A stretch of DNA of 64,000 nucleotides. It comes from an uncultured Paracoccaceae bacterium (lineage in GTDB: Bacteria > Pseudomonadota > Alphaproteobacteria > Rhodobacterales > Rhodobacteraceae). Shown piece after piece: positions 55,546 to 64,000 of the stretch (positions are counted from its first letter, which is position 1; each line of letters starts with the position of its first letter). Under the pieces are notes generated by a model that did no database searches, was not told the origin of the DNA, and saw nothing but the letters and a program-made list of their open reading frames with translations. Position numbers and translations under genes: made by a program. The DNA is taken from positions 868,001 to 932,000 of the forward strand of contig CANMPK010000001.1 of NCBI GenBank assembly GCA_947499725.1, given 5' to 3'.

Positions 55546-57105
55546 ATGACAGAGACATCAAACGACCGCCTTCTTATCATCGACTTTGGCAGCCAAGTGA
55601 CGCAGCTGATTGCACGTCGTCTGCGCGAGCTAAATGTTTACTGTGAAATTCACCCCTATCAGAACGTCACAATGGATTTTGTGCGCACATTTGCGCCGAA
55701 AGCCGTGATCTTCTCAGGCGGCCCAGACAGCGTGACCCGCGAAGGGTCTCCTCGCGCGCCGCAAGAGATCTTCGATCTCGGCGTTCCTATCCTGGGCATC
55801 TGCTATGGTCAGCAGACCATGATGACCCAATTGGGCGGCAAGGTCGAAAGCGGCCACGGCACAGCCGAATTCGGCCGCGCTTATGTGACCCCGCAAAACA
55901 AGCTGGATATTCTGGATGGCTGGTTCGCCGAGGGCGACGAGCAAGTCTGGATGTCTCACGGCGACCACGTCTCTGAAATCGCACCCGGCTTTGAGGTCTA
56001 CGGCACCTCGCCGAACGCGCCATACGCGATCACAGCGGATGTATCCCGCCACTTCTACGCAGTGCAATTCCACCCAGAAGTCCACCACACGCCAAACGGC
56101 GCAAAGCTTTATGAAAACTTCGTCAAATTGGCAGGTTTCAAAGGCGACTGGACCATGGGCGCCTACCGCGAGATCATGATCGAAAAGATCCGCCAGCAGG
56201 TTGGCGACAAGAAAGTCATTTGCGGCCTCTCCGGCGGCGTTGACAGCTCTGTTGCAGCTGTTCTGATCCACGAAGCGATCGGCGATCAGCTGACCTGCGT
56301 CTTTGTCGATCACGGCCTTCTGCGCAAAGGCGAAGCTGAAGAAGTCGTCACCATGTTCCGTGACAACTACAACATGCAGCTGATCCACGCAGACGAGCAA
56401 GAGCTCTTCCTTGGCGAGCTGGACGGCCAGTCCGACCCAGAAACCAAGCGTAAGATCATCGGCAAGCTGTTCATCGACGTGTTCCAGAAACACGCGGACA
56501 CCATCGATGGCGCTGAATTCTTGGCGCAAGGCACGCTTTATCCAGATGTGATTGAATCTGTGTCCTTCTCAGGTGGCCCATCCGTCACCATCAAATCGCA
56601 CCACAATGTGGGCGGTCTGCCAGAGAAAATGGGCCTCAAGCTGGTCGAACCTCTGCGCGAGTTGTTCAAAGACGAAGTCCGCGCACTGGGCCGCGAACTC
56701 GGCTTGCCGCAATCTTTCATCGGTCGCCATCCTTTCCCTGGTCCAGGTCTTGCGATCCGTTGCCCGGGCGAGATCACCATCGAAAAGCTCGACATCCTGC
56801 GCGAAGCAGATGCGATCTATATCGATCAGATCCGCAAACACGGTCTGTACGATGAGATCTGGCAAGCCTTCGTGGCGATCCTGCCAGTGCGCACAGTGGG
56901 CGTGATGGGCGATGGCCGCACCTACGACTACGCCTGCGCCCTTCGCGCGGTGACTTCTGTGGATGGTATGACAGCGGATTACTATCCGTTCAGCCACGAG
57001 TTCCTTGGTGAAACCGCAACGCGCATCATCAACGAAGTCAAAGGCATCAACCGCTGCACCTACGACATCACGTCCAAACCTCCGGGCACGATTGAATGGG
57101 AGTGA
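55546..57105 (+). CDS. guaA: GMP synthase (glutamine-hydrolysing)
   Basis: A 519-residue enzyme converting XMP to GMP. Glutaminase domain (about 10-200) has [21 protein letters not shown] and the nucleophile GICYGQQTM. The ATP pyrophosphatase P-loop is [14 protein letters not shown] near residue 227. The dimerisation domain ends in [13 protein letters not shown]. The start [11 protein letters not shown] is preferred to the upstream extension to 55519. Confidence 0.97.
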   Translation: MTETSNDRLLIIDFGSQVTQLIARRLRELNVYCEIHPYQNVTMDFVRTFAPKAVIFSGGPDSVTREGSPRAPQEIFDLGVPILGICYGQQTMMTQLGGKVESGHGTAEFGRAYVTPQNKLDILDGWFAEGDEQVWMSHGDHVSEIAPGFEVYGTSPNAPYAITADVSRHFYAVQFHPEVHHTPNGAKLYENFVKLAGFKGDWTMGAYREIMIEKIRQQVGDKKVICGLSGGVDSSVAAVLIHEAIGDQLTCVFVDHGLLRKGEAEEVVTMFRDNYNMQLIHADEQELFLGELDGQSDPETKRKIIGKLFIDVFQKHADTIDGAEFLAQGTLYPDVIESVSFSGGPSVTIKSHHNVGGLPEKMGLKLVEPLRELFKDEVRALGRELGLPQSFIGRHPFPGPGLAIRCPGEITIEKLDILREADAIYIDQIRKHGLYDEIWQAFVAILPVRTVGVMGDGRTYDYACALRAVTSVDGMTADYYPFSHEFLGETATRIINEVKGINRCTYDITSKPPGTIEWE

Positions 57106-57124
57106 GCGACGCTCAGCAAAGCTG

Positions 57125-57823
57125 ATGCGGCTGTTCAGCGGACAGAAACATGCAAGCCAAGCCCATGCCACGCGTCGTGGGCTAGCTTTGCCATACAAGT
57201 GGGCCAAACGCTTAACTGCGCTTGGCCTTTTTACCGTAATGTTAGTGTCCATTTGGGCTGTTCTCTGGCCTCAACCCAATACTGATAAAATTAACAAAGC
57301 AGACGCTATTATCTGCCTAGGCGGCGGGATGAGTGCCGAGGGCAAGCTTTACGAAAGCAGCCGAGCACGCACCGAAGCTTGCGTACACCTTTACCAACAA
57401 GATCTTTCAACCTCCATCGTCTTCACCGGAGGTAATTGGCATAACCAAAGCCCATCATCAGGTGCACGTATGGCAGACTATGCGCGGACCTTAGGCTTAC
57501 CTCCCTCTGCAATGGTGATCGAAGGTAATTCCTTCAGCACATTGCAAAACGCAAAATTCTCACTGGCGCTTCTTGAACAAGCCGAGCACCTAATCTTGGT
57601 TTCCGATGCATTCCATTTGCCCCGCTGCTACCTGTCCTTCAAATGGGCAGGAGCTCAGGATCTAACGCTTGTTGCATCCAATCCAAATCTTGAACGGTAT
57701 GACAATCCAATTGCGATCATGGTCTTGCGTGAAGCGACAGCGATCTGGTTCAACCTAGCCCGCGCGGCACTTTGGTCCGCAGCCAATCTATTCGGCTGGC
57801 AAAACGATAACTGGCTGGCATAA
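57125..57823 (+). CDS. YdcF-family (DUF218) protein
   Basis: A 232-residue protein with one N-terminal membrane helix (LTALGLFTVMLVSIWAVLW) and a DUF218 domain: DAIICLGGGMSAEGKLYESSRART, IVFTGG, VIEGNSFSTLQNA and LILVSDAFHLPRC. Homologues include SanA and ElyC, linked to envelope integrity. The frame is open well into guaA; ATG 57125, 20 bases past the guaA stop, is the likeliest start. It is probably co-transcribed with guaA. Confidence 0.85.
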   Translation: MRLFSGQKHASQAHATRRGLALPYKWAKRLTALGLFTVMLVSIWAVLWPQPNTDKINKADAIICLGGGMSAEGKLYESSRARTEACVHLYQQDLSTSIVFTGGNWHNQSPSSGARMADYARTLGLPPSAMVIEGNSFSTLQNAKFSLALLEQAEHLILVSDAFHLPRCYLSFKWAGAQDLTLVASNPNLERYDNPIAIMVLREATAIWFNLARAALWSAANLFGWQNDNWLA

Positions 57824-57877
57824 AACCCATTTCCGGTTACAACTCCTGCAAAGGCAGTCAAAACAAGGCACAAGATC

Positions 57878-58783
57878 ATGAGCTTCCCTAAACCGCATAT
57901 CGTCGTCACAGGCGCGACTGGGTTCATTGGCAGCCATGTGATGCAGGCCTTGGCCAAAGCCGATGAATACCCGCTCGGCCTCTGCCGCAAACCCACCGAG
58001 GGCTTTGTGCATGGGTTTGATCTCACCCACATGGGCGATCTATCTAAAGTGCTTACCGGCGCCAAAACCGTGGTGCATTGCGCCGCTCGTGTGCATGGCA
58101 AAGAAGACCCGAAGACGGAACTGGAAGACCACCGCAAAGCCAACCGCGACGCCACGCGCGATCTGCTGGAACAGGCGCAAAAAGCGGGCGTTCAGCACTT
58201 TATCTTCCTGTCGACCATCGCTGTCTACGGCGTTGATTCCTCAGAAGAAACCATATCTGTGGATCACCCAACAGATGCGCAAACCGCCTATGCCATCGCC
58301 AAGCTCGAAGCCGAAGACATCCTACGCCAAAGCGACATGCGCGTGACCATTCTGCGTGTACCAATGGTCTATGGCCCCAATGCCCCTGGCCTGTGGCAGC
58401 GCCTATGCAAACTGGCCAACTCCCCCTACCCAATTCCTTTCGGCTTCATCGGCAACCGCCGCAGCATGATCGCCGTGCAAAACCTCGCCGATCTGATCCG
58501 CCACTGCGCGCAAACACCAGACGTGCCGCAAACCATCCTCGCCACCGATCACGACGATCTGGGCACCACAGGCATTCTGCAAACCCTGCGCAAACAGCTT
58601 GGCCGACCAGAGCGCCTGATCCCCGCCCCAAAACTTCTTCTAAAGCTGCTCGCCAAGCTGGTGCGCCGCCCATATCTGTACGAGCAACTCTTTACGTCTT
58701 TGCGCTTCACCCCAACCGATTGCGGCTGGACGCCCCCCATGACAGCACAAGACGCGCTCCGTGACGCAGCACCAAAGCGATAA
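57878..58783 (+). CDS. NAD-dependent epimerase/dehydratase
   Basis: A 301-residue extended short-chain dehydrogenase. The N-terminal VTGATGFIGSHVMQALAKA binds NAD(P), and the catalytic Y-A-I-A-K is present in TAYAIAKLEAEDIL. Sugar nucleotide 4-epimerase relatives share this layout. The substrate cannot be read. It lies 54 bases after the YdcF gene on the same strand. Confidence 0.88.
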   Translation: MSFPKPHIVVTGATGFIGSHVMQALAKADEYPLGLCRKPTEGFVHGFDLTHMGDLSKVLTGAKTVVHCAARVHGKEDPKTELEDHRKANRDATRDLLEQAQKAGVQHFIFLSTIAVYGVDSSEETISVDHPTDAQTAYAIAKLEAEDILRQSDMRVTILRVPMVYGPNAPGLWQRLCKLANSPYPIPFGFIGNRRSMIAVQNLADLIRHCAQTPDVPQTILATDHDDLGTTGILQTLRKQLGRPERLIPAPKLLLKLLAKLVRRPYLYEQLFTSLRFTPTDCGWTPPMTAQDALRDAAPKR

Positions 58784-58837
58784 TTCTCTTTTCATTCGCG
58801 CAAATTTCAGCAACCTGTCCCATAGGCAGGAGGGGCT

Positions 58838-59704
58838 ATGTCACTTTATCTAAAAACAGTGCTGTGGATGTTCGGCGCCATTGCGTCCTTTTCCGCCATG
58901 GCCGCCGCGGGTCGCTTTGTCAGCGACACCCATGACACCTTTGAAATCATGGTGTTCCGCAGCCTTGTCAGCCTGTCCATTGTTCTGGCCGTCACAACCG
59001 CGCGCCGCCAATGGCACCAAGTTGGCACGCAAGACCTGCCCATGCATATGGCCCGCAATGTGTTCCATTTCACCGGCCAAAACCTCTGGTTCTTCGCGCT
59101 GGCCCTGATGCCACTCGCGCAGGTCTTCGCAATTGAATTCACAACGCCAATCTGGGTGATCCTACTGTCTGCCCTGTTTCTAGGCGACCGCCTGCGCGCT
59201 GTTGGCCTTATGTCAGCCGTCATCGGCTTTATCGGCATCCTGATCGTCACCCGCCCGGGCGTCGAGCCGCTCGGCGCAGGCGTCATCCCCGCCGCCGCCA
59301 GCGCCATCTGCTTTGCGATCACCATGATCTTCACCAAGAAGCTCACCAGCCGCCAAAGCATCTATGCGATCATGTTCTACCTAACCTTCCTGCAAACGAT
59401 CTTTGGCATCATTTGCGCAGGCTATGACGGAGACGTGGCTTGGCCCACCTCCCAAACCGCGCCGTATCTGGTGTTGATCGGTATCACTGGCCTGTCTGCG
59501 CATTTCTGCCTGACCAACGCGCTTAAAATTGCGCCCGCATCGGTCGTCGCGCCAATCGATTTCATGCGCCTACCGGCCATCGCCTTGGTGGGGTATCTGC
59601 TGTTCAGTGAACCGCTCGATATCTACGTGCTTTTGGGCGCAGGCCTGATCTTTTCGGGCAATTACCTGAATATTATGAGTGAAAAGCGCAACAAAACCCG
59701 CTAA
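58838..59704 (+). CDS. DMT-family transporter (EamA)
   Basis: A 288-residue membrane protein with about ten helices in two EamA repeats (for example VFAIEFTTPIWVILLSALFLGDRL in the first and PIDFMRLPAIALVGYLLFSEP in the second). These export small metabolites such as amino acids. Substrate unknown. It lies 54 bases after the epimerase gene. Confidence 0.92.
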   Translation: MSLYLKTVLWMFGAIASFSAMAAAGRFVSDTHDTFEIMVFRSLVSLSIVLAVTTARRQWHQVGTQDLPMHMARNVFHFTGQNLWFFALALMPLAQVFAIEFTTPIWVILLSALFLGDRLRAVGLMSAVIGFIGILIVTRPGVEPLGAGVIPAAASAICFAITMIFTKKLTSRQSIYAIMFYLTFLQTIFGIICAGYDGDVAWPTSQTAPYLVLIGITGLSAHFCLTNALKIAPASVVAPIDFMRLPAIALVGYLLFSEPLDIYVLLGAGLIFSGNYLNIMSEKRNKTR

Positions 59705-59708
59705 TCCC

Positions 59709-59732
59709 ACGGTAAACTGATCAGTCTACCGT
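59709..59732. promoter_or_regulatory. Near-perfect 24-bp palindrome upstream of the FadL-like gene
   Basis: Half-sites ACGGTAAACTGA (59709-59720) and TCAGTCTACCGT (59721-59732) are reverse complements with one mismatch and no loop. No T tract follows, so it is more likely a dimer-binding operator than a terminator. It lies just after the EamA stop and 77 bases before the FadL-like start. Confidence 0.55.
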
Positions 59733-59743
59733 CAAGGAACCCG

Positions 59744-59779
59744 TTGACCCAATTTAGGGCCACTCCCTAACGTCGTTAG
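59744..59779 (+). promoter_or_regulatory. Candidate promoter and second palindrome for the FadL-like gene
   Basis: TTGACC at 59744-59749 could be a -35, with TAACGT (59768-59773) 18 bases later as a weak -10. That -10 lies inside a second palindrome, CTAACG/CGTTAG (59767-59772, 59774-59779) around one base. A repressor bound there would block the promoter. Confidence 0.35.
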
Positions 59780-59808
59780 ATCACATACACACGTGGGGAG
59801 GCGTGTTC

Positions 59809-60912
59809 ATGAAATATACACTCACAGGAGCAGTTGCGCTTGCACTCGCTTCAGGCACCGCATTTGCAGGAGGTCTGGAACGCACAACACGATCACCGAA
59901 CATCCTTTTCGAAGAGGGTAATCTGGTCGAACTCAGCTTTGGAACCGTCGACCCTTCGGTTTCTGGCGTTGGTGTCTTTGCTGGGCTATCGCCGGGCGCA
60001 GAATCTGGCGACCTATCAGAACGCTATTCGAACCTTGGTCTGGCCATCAAACAGGATTTTAACGACAACCTGTCTTTCGCATTGATCTACGATCAGCCAT
60101 TTGGTGCAAACACAGCCTATCCGCTGGCATCGACCTATTTCGCGCGCGGCTCCACAGCCACGCTTTCCAGCAACGCGATCACCGGTCTGTTGAAATACAC
60201 CACAGATTCCAACATCAGCGTCTACGGTGGCCTGCGCTATCAAACCATGCAAGCCGAGGCAGCATTGGGTTTCGCAAACTACACCATCAACAGCGAAACA
60301 GACGGTAGCTTTGGCTATGTCGCAGGTGTGGCCTATGAAAAGCCAGAGATCGCTCTGCGCATCGCATTGACCTACAACTCTGCCATTCAGCATGACAACA
60401 CCGTATCCGAAGTCTTGGGTCTCGCATCAGGAACCTCGACGTTGTCTTACGAAACGCCGCAGTCCTTGAACCTAGATTTCCAATCTGGCGTCGCAAAAGA
60501 CACGCTGGTTTTTGGTAGCATCCGTTGGGTGGACTGGTCGTCCTTCGACCTGTCCCCTGCAATCTTTACAGGTGGCACAGGCGGCGCTTTGGTCAGCTAC
60601 CCAAGCGATACCATCACCTACACATTGGGCGTTGGTCACCGCTTTAACGAGACATGGTCAGGCGCAGTTTCCGTCACGCACGAGCCAAGCAATGCTGGGT
60701 TCTACACCAACCTCGGCCCAACCAACGGCCGCACCGGTATCACCGTTGGCGCGACCTACAAAAAGGACAATATGGAGATCACAGGCGGCGTAAGCTACGC
60801 ATGGATCGGCGATGCCAACACCACGCTCACCTCCATCGGCGGCGCAACAGCGGGCACCTTCACCGACAACACTGCAATCGGTGCAGGTCTTCGGGTCCGC
60901 TTCCGCTACTGA
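59809..60912 (+). CDS. OmpP1/FadL-family outer membrane protein
   Basis: A 367-residue outer membrane beta-barrel for hydrophobic substrates such as long-chain fatty acids. A signal peptide (LTGAVALALASGTAFA) is followed by FadL-like GGLERTTRSPNILFEEGN. Alternating strands run to a terminal R-F-R-Y aromatic end. ATG 59809 follows GGAGG by seven bases. Two palindromes upstream suggest regulated expression, and a strong terminator follows. Confidence 0.92.
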   Translation: MKYTLTGAVALALASGTAFAGGLERTTRSPNILFEEGNLVELSFGTVDPSVSGVGVFAGLSPGAESGDLSERYSNLGLAIKQDFNDNLSFALIYDQPFGANTAYPLASTYFARGSTATLSSNAITGLLKYTTDSNISVYGGLRYQTMQAEAALGFANYTINSETDGSFGYVAGVAYEKPEIALRIALTYNSAIQHDNTVSEVLGLASGTSTLSYETPQSLNLDFQSGVAKDTLVFGSIRWVDWSSFDLSPAIFTGGTGGALVSYPSDTITYTLGVGHRFNETWSGAVSVTHEPSNAGFYTNLGPTNGRTGITVGATYKKDNMEITGGVSYAWIGDANTTLTSIGGATAGTFTDNTAIGAGLRVRFRY

Positions 60913-60935
60913 TCTAGACCTGAAAACAAACACCC

Positions 60936-60960
60936 AAAGCCCCGCAACACGCGGGGCTTT
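60936..60960 (+). terminator. Terminator after the FadL-like gene
   Basis: Perfect 10-bp stem (AAAGCCCCGC 60936-60945, GCGGGGCTTT 60951-60960), loop AACAC, then CTTTTTT. Confidence 0.95.
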
Positions 60961-61040
60961 CTTTTTTGCGAGCCATTGCAAACAATTGACCCCTGCTCCC
61001 CTGCCCGTTACCAACGATCTGAATATCGATCGGGTGAAAC

Positions 61041-61901
61041 ATGCTCTACAAATCCGCAGCAGACTGGCGTGATGCGCCACAGAAAAAGGTTCTTCTCTTT
61101 GCCATGTCCGGCCTTGGGAAAACCCATGTCTCCAACATGTTGCGCGACTCTGGCGACTGGTTTCACTATTCCGTCGATTACCGCATCGGCACCCGCTACA
61201 TGGGCGAGCATATCGCCGACAATGCCAAAGCCGAGGCCATGAAGGTTCCGTTTCTGCGCGAGCTTCTTCTGTCCGACAGTATCTACATCGGCTCCAACAT
61301 CACCTTTAACAACCTCAATCCCCTGTCCACCTATCTGGGCAAACCGGGGAATGCGGACAAAGGCGGCCTGCCGTTTGACGAATACACCCGTCGCCAAGAT
61401 CAACACCGCACCGCTGAAATCGCCGCGCTGCAAGACACGCCGCATTTCATCAACCGCGCGAAATCGCTCTATGGCTATGATCATTTCGTCTGCGACACAG
61501 GCGGCTCGATCTGCGAAGTCGTGGACGCCAGCAACCCAAATGATCCGATTCTGAAAACCCTGTCAGACAACACGCTGATGGTCTGGATCAAAGGCACAGA
61601 CGCCCATACCGACAAGCTGATCCAGCGCTTTGATAAAGCGCCTAAGCCCATGTATTACCAGCCAGAATTCCTGCTATCGCAATGGCAGTCCTATCTGGCC
61701 CAAGAAGGCTGCGCGCCGGAAAACGTCGACCCAGACGCCTTTGTGCGCTTTGCCTATGCCAAGGCGCTGGCCCATCGCCAACCGCGCTATGAAGCCATGG
61801 CCAATTGGGGGCTCACCATCTGCGCCGAAGAAATGGCGCAGGTCGGATCAACCGCTGATTTCGAAGACGTGATCGCCACAGCCCTTGAGCCTAAGGCTTA
61901 A
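61041..61901 (+). CDS. P-loop protein of unknown function
   Basis: A 286-residue cytoplasmic protein. A Walker A motif A-M-S-G-L-G-K-T is at residues 21-28, right after a short beta strand (KKVLLF). A possible Walker B is HFVCDTGGSICEV. The rest (for example SNITFNNLNPLSTYLGKPGN and LTICAEEMAQVGS) gives no named domain. It resembles proteins labelled ATPase in related genomes, a label without biochemistry behind it. It lies 43 bases before metA on the same strand, so the two may be co-transcribed, which could hint at a link to methionine synthesis. Confidence 0.7.
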   Translation: MLYKSAADWRDAPQKKVLLFAMSGLGKTHVSNMLRDSGDWFHYSVDYRIGTRYMGEHIADNAKAEAMKVPFLRELLLSDSIYIGSNITFNNLNPLSTYLGKPGNADKGGLPFDEYTRRQDQHRTAEIAALQDTPHFINRAKSLYGYDHFVCDTGGSICEVVDASNPNDPILKTLSDNTLMVWIKGTDAHTDKLIQRFDKAPKPMYYQPEFLLSQWQSYLAQEGCAPENVDPDAFVRFAYAKALAHRQPRYEAMANWGLTICAEEMAQVGSTADFEDVIATALEPKA

Positions 61902-61944
61902 TCCCCTTAAATACGACCTTTCCAATATATAGGAAGATTGTCCA

Positions 61945-62868
61945 ATGCCCATCAAACTGCCCTCAGACCTGCCTGCTTTCGACGTGCTCTCGCGCGAAGG
62001 CGTGATGGTCATGTCCGAGGACCAAGCAGCGCGGCAAGACATTCGTCCGCTACGCATCGGCTTGCTCAATCTGATGCCGAAAAAGATCCAGACAGAGAAC
62101 CAATTCGCCCGCCTCATCGGCGCGACGGCTCTGCAGATCGAACTCTCGCTGATCCGCATGAGCGAGCATCAAACCAAAAACACCGCCGCCGAACATATGG
62201 CTGAATTCTACCGCCCGTTTTCCGAAGTGAAAGCGACTGGCGAGAAATTTGACGGCCTCATCATCACCGGCGCCCCAATCGAACACCTCGACTTTGAAGA
62301 GGTCACCTATTGGAAAGAACTCTGCGAGGTCTTTGACTGGACAGAAACCCACGTGCATTCCACCTTCGGCGTCTGCTGGGGCGGCATGGCGATGATCAAC
62401 TATTTCCAAGGCGTGAAAAAGCACCTGCTGGATCACAAAGCCTTCGGCTGTTTCCGCCACAGCAATCTAGACGCCTCCAGCCATTACCTGCGCGGCTTCT
62501 CCGATGATTGCGTGATCCCGGTCAGCCGCTGGACGGAAATGAAGCAAGACGAGATTGCCAGCAAGCCGGGCCTGAAAACCCTGCTGTCTAGCGAGGATTC
62601 CGGCCCTGCTTTGGTGGAAGACACAGATCGCCAAAACCTCTATCTTTTCAATCACTTCGAATACGACAGTGAAACGCTGAAACAAGAATATGATCGCGAT
62701 GTGGCCAATGGCACTCCCATTAATGTGCCAGTGAACTACTATCCTAATAACGATCCAAGCCAACCGCCGATGAACCGCTGGCGCAGCCATGCACATCTGC
62801 TCTACGGCAACTGGATCACTGAAGTTTACGAAACCACACATTACGACATGAGCAAAATTGGCAGTTAA
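61945..62868 (+). CDS. metA: Homoserine O-acetyltransferase MetA
   Basis: A 307-residue homoserine O-acyltransferase starting methionine synthesis. The opening [20 protein letters not shown] and [14 protein letters not shown] are conserved. The catalytic Cys144 is in FGVCWGG. The specificity loop reads G-A-P-I-E; Glu at this place is linked to acetyl-CoA use, while E. coli has Gly and uses succinyl-CoA. So acetyl transfer is predicted. The stop overlaps the next gene by eleven bases. Confidence 0.95.
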   Translation: MPIKLPSDLPAFDVLSREGVMVMSEDQAARQDIRPLRIGLLNLMPKKIQTENQFARLIGATALQIELSLIRMSEHQTKNTAAEHMAEFYRPFSEVKATGEKFDGLIITGAPIEHLDFEEVTYWKELCEVFDWTETHVHSTFGVCWGGMAMINYFQGVKKHLLDHKAFGCFRHSNLDASSHYLRGFSDDCVIPVSRWTEMKQDEIASKPGLKTLLSSEDSGPALVEDTDRQNLYLFNHFEYDSETLKQEYDRDVANGTPINVPVNYYPNNDPSQPPMNRWRSHAHLLYGNWITEVYETTHYDMSKIGS

Positions 62869-63805
62869 ACTGTTTATCACACTGATCTTCCTGCTGGGCG
62901 CCGTCGCGGCGCTCACGCTCTACAAAGCCCGCCAGAACGAGGCGCGGGCCAGTGCCGCTTTCCCGCCTGAAGGCGAGATCATCCAGATCGACGGCCAAGA
63001 CATGCATGTTTTCGTGACAGGCAGCGGCCCTGATCTGGTGCTGATCCACGGCGCTTCTGGGAATATCCGCGATTTCACCTTTTCCATGGTCGATCAACTC
63101 GCCGCCGACTTCCGCGTCATCGTGATCGATCGCCCGGGCCTTGGCTATTCCGCCCCTATGGATCAGCCCACGCTCAAACGCCAAGCAGAGATCTTGCAGA
63201 AAACAGCCGCCCATGTGGGCGCGACCAAACCCATCGTGCTAGGCCAAAGCTACGGCGGATCAGTCGCCTTAGCTTGGGCAGCATACGATCCAGACAGCCT
63301 GTCAGCACTGGTGCCCGTGGCAACACCCTCCCTCCCTTGGACAAGCCCGCTCAGCACCTTTTACAAAATCACATCCCATCCTGTGCTTGGCCCGCTTGTC
63401 ATCCCCCTGCTCACCGCATGGGTGCCCAGCAGTAAAGTCACCTCCGAGGTGGAAAGCGTCTTCGCCCCCCAAGCCGCACCAAAAGGATATGCCGATCACT
63501 TCGGCCCGGGCCTTACCCTGCGCCGCAGTTCCTTGCGCGCCAACGCCCTGCAACGCGCGGGCTTATTGGATGAAATCATCGCGCTTCAGCCGCATCTCAA
63601 TGCAATCTCCGTGCCCATCGAGTTGGTCCATGGGGATGCCGACACAACGGTGGGCATAGAAATCCACTCTCGCCCGCTATCCAAGCAGCTCGATCACTCC
63701 AACCTGACCGTTCTGAAAGGCATCGGCCACATGCCCCACCACAGCGCAGAACGTGACGTGATCGCCGCAATCCACCGCGCCGCAGAACGCGCTGCATTGC
63801 ACTAA
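62858..63805 (+). CDS. Alpha/beta-fold hydrolase
   Basis: A 315-residue hydrolase. The N-terminus has a hydrophobic anchor ([18 protein letters not shown]). The core has [14 protein letters not shown], nucleophile elbow G-Q-S-Y-G, acid in HGDADTTVG and His in [11 protein letters not shown]. The start is TTG 62858 within the metA end; no better ATG exists in frame before the anchor. Substrate unknown. It is coupled to metA by overlap. Confidence 0.85.
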   Translation: MAVKLFITLIFLLGAVAALTLYKARQNEARASAAFPPEGEIIQIDGQDMHVFVTGSGPDLVLIHGASGNIRDFTFSMVDQLAADFRVIVIDRPGLGYSAPMDQPTLKRQAEILQKTAAHVGATKPIVLGQSYGGSVALAWAAYDPDSLSALVPVATPSLPWTSPLSTFYKITSHPVLGPLVIPLLTAWVPSSKVTSEVESVFAPQAAPKGYADHFGPGLTLRRSSLRANALQRAGLLDEIIALQPHLNAISVPIELVHGDADTTVGIEIHSRPLSKQLDHSNLTVLKGIGHMPHHSAERDVIAAIHRAAERAALH

Positions 63806-63846
63806 GCGCGCCGCATCGCCATATTAAGAAAAAGTGGAGATCTTTC

Positions 63847-64000
63847 ATGCAGCTACCCTTTGATGGTGCCATCAGCGCGTTTTACAAAGACACCGCCCCA
63901 TCCGAGGTGCGCACAGCCATCGATACAGCCGAAAAAGGCCAGATCATCGATACAGGCTACCCCTATGACAGCCGCCAAAAGCGCAAGTCTTACGAGGCTG
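63847..64000 (+). CDS. Polyphosphate kinase 2, N-terminal part (partial)
   Basis: ATG 63847 opens a frame to the window edge: MQLPFDGAISAFYKDTAPSE, then a segment ending PYDSRQKRKSYEA. This matches the N-terminus of PPK2 polyphosphate kinases, which make or use polyphosphate with nucleotides. A GTGGAG element lies upstream. The kinase motifs are beyond the window, so the call rests on this N-terminus. Confidence 0.75.
   Translation, partial: MQLPFDGAISAFYKDTAPSEVRTAIDTAEKGQIIDTGYPYDSRQKRKSYEA

Overview
The window looks like a chromosomal segment of an alphaproteobacterium of the Rhodobacteraceae (Roseobacter group). The support is gene content and order. There is a dusB-ntrB-ntrC-ntrY-ntrX-trkA-trkH-hfq-hflX block, an ispD-ispF fusion, a zeta-type ATPase inhibitor (DUF1476) facing purC-purS-purQ, an RNase E whose S1 domain is split by a long acidic insert, and several small proteins typical of this group (DUF6456, DUF6477, a SufBCD-associated membrane protein). 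I see no rRNA, tRNA, insertion sequence, prophage or CRISPR array. Coding density is high and most genes are housekeeping.

Layout. 0-5 kb: tail of a DUF4198 protein, pseudouridine breakdown (psuK-psuG), a DUF502 membrane protein, then patatin and 3-hydroxybutyrate dehydrogenase on the minus strand. 5-10.8 kb: an orphan family 5 solute-binding protein overlapping a tiny entericidin-like lipoprotein, a cytochrome P450 coupled to a membrane-anchored hydrolase-like protein, CcdA and TusA. 10.8-20 kb: RNase E, a HAD phosphatase, dctB-dctD and purC-purS-purQ. 20-34 kb: ATPase inhibitor, an MprF-like protein, an XRE-cupin regulator, a DsbA-like protein, mfd, hemB, a SYLF lipoprotein, a beta-hydroxyacid dehydrogenase and an Ntn-type acylase. 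33-45 kb: the nitrogen-control, potassium-uptake and Hfq block on the minus strand. 45-49 kb: ispDF-pgpA-pncC and amtB. 49-64 kb: a COQ10-like protein, two tiny overlapping ORFs, a LysR regulator divergent from two cytochromes c, lipA, peroxiredoxin, the DUF6456/DUF6477 pair, guaA, a YdcF protein, an epimerase, an EamA transporter, a FadL-like porin, an unrecognised P-loop protein, metA, a hydrolase and the start of a PPK2 polyphosphate kinase.

Working together: NtrBC and NtrYX with AmtB form a nitrogen-sensing and uptake set, TrkA-TrkH handles potassium, and RNase E and Hfq are the RNA-turnover machinery. All three NtrC-type regulators here (DctD, NtrX, NtrC) lack the GAFTGA loop that contacts sigma-54. 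Base composition on the + strand changes from G-leaning in the first part to C-leaning in the last part, which would fit a replication terminus or an inversion boundary near the middle. The less ordinary items are the unassigned P-loop protein before metA, the tiny translationally coupled ORFs at 49.4 kb, a terminator hairpin inside the long bdhA upstream region, and strong palindromes ahead of the FadL-like gene and between the LysR and cytochrome genes.
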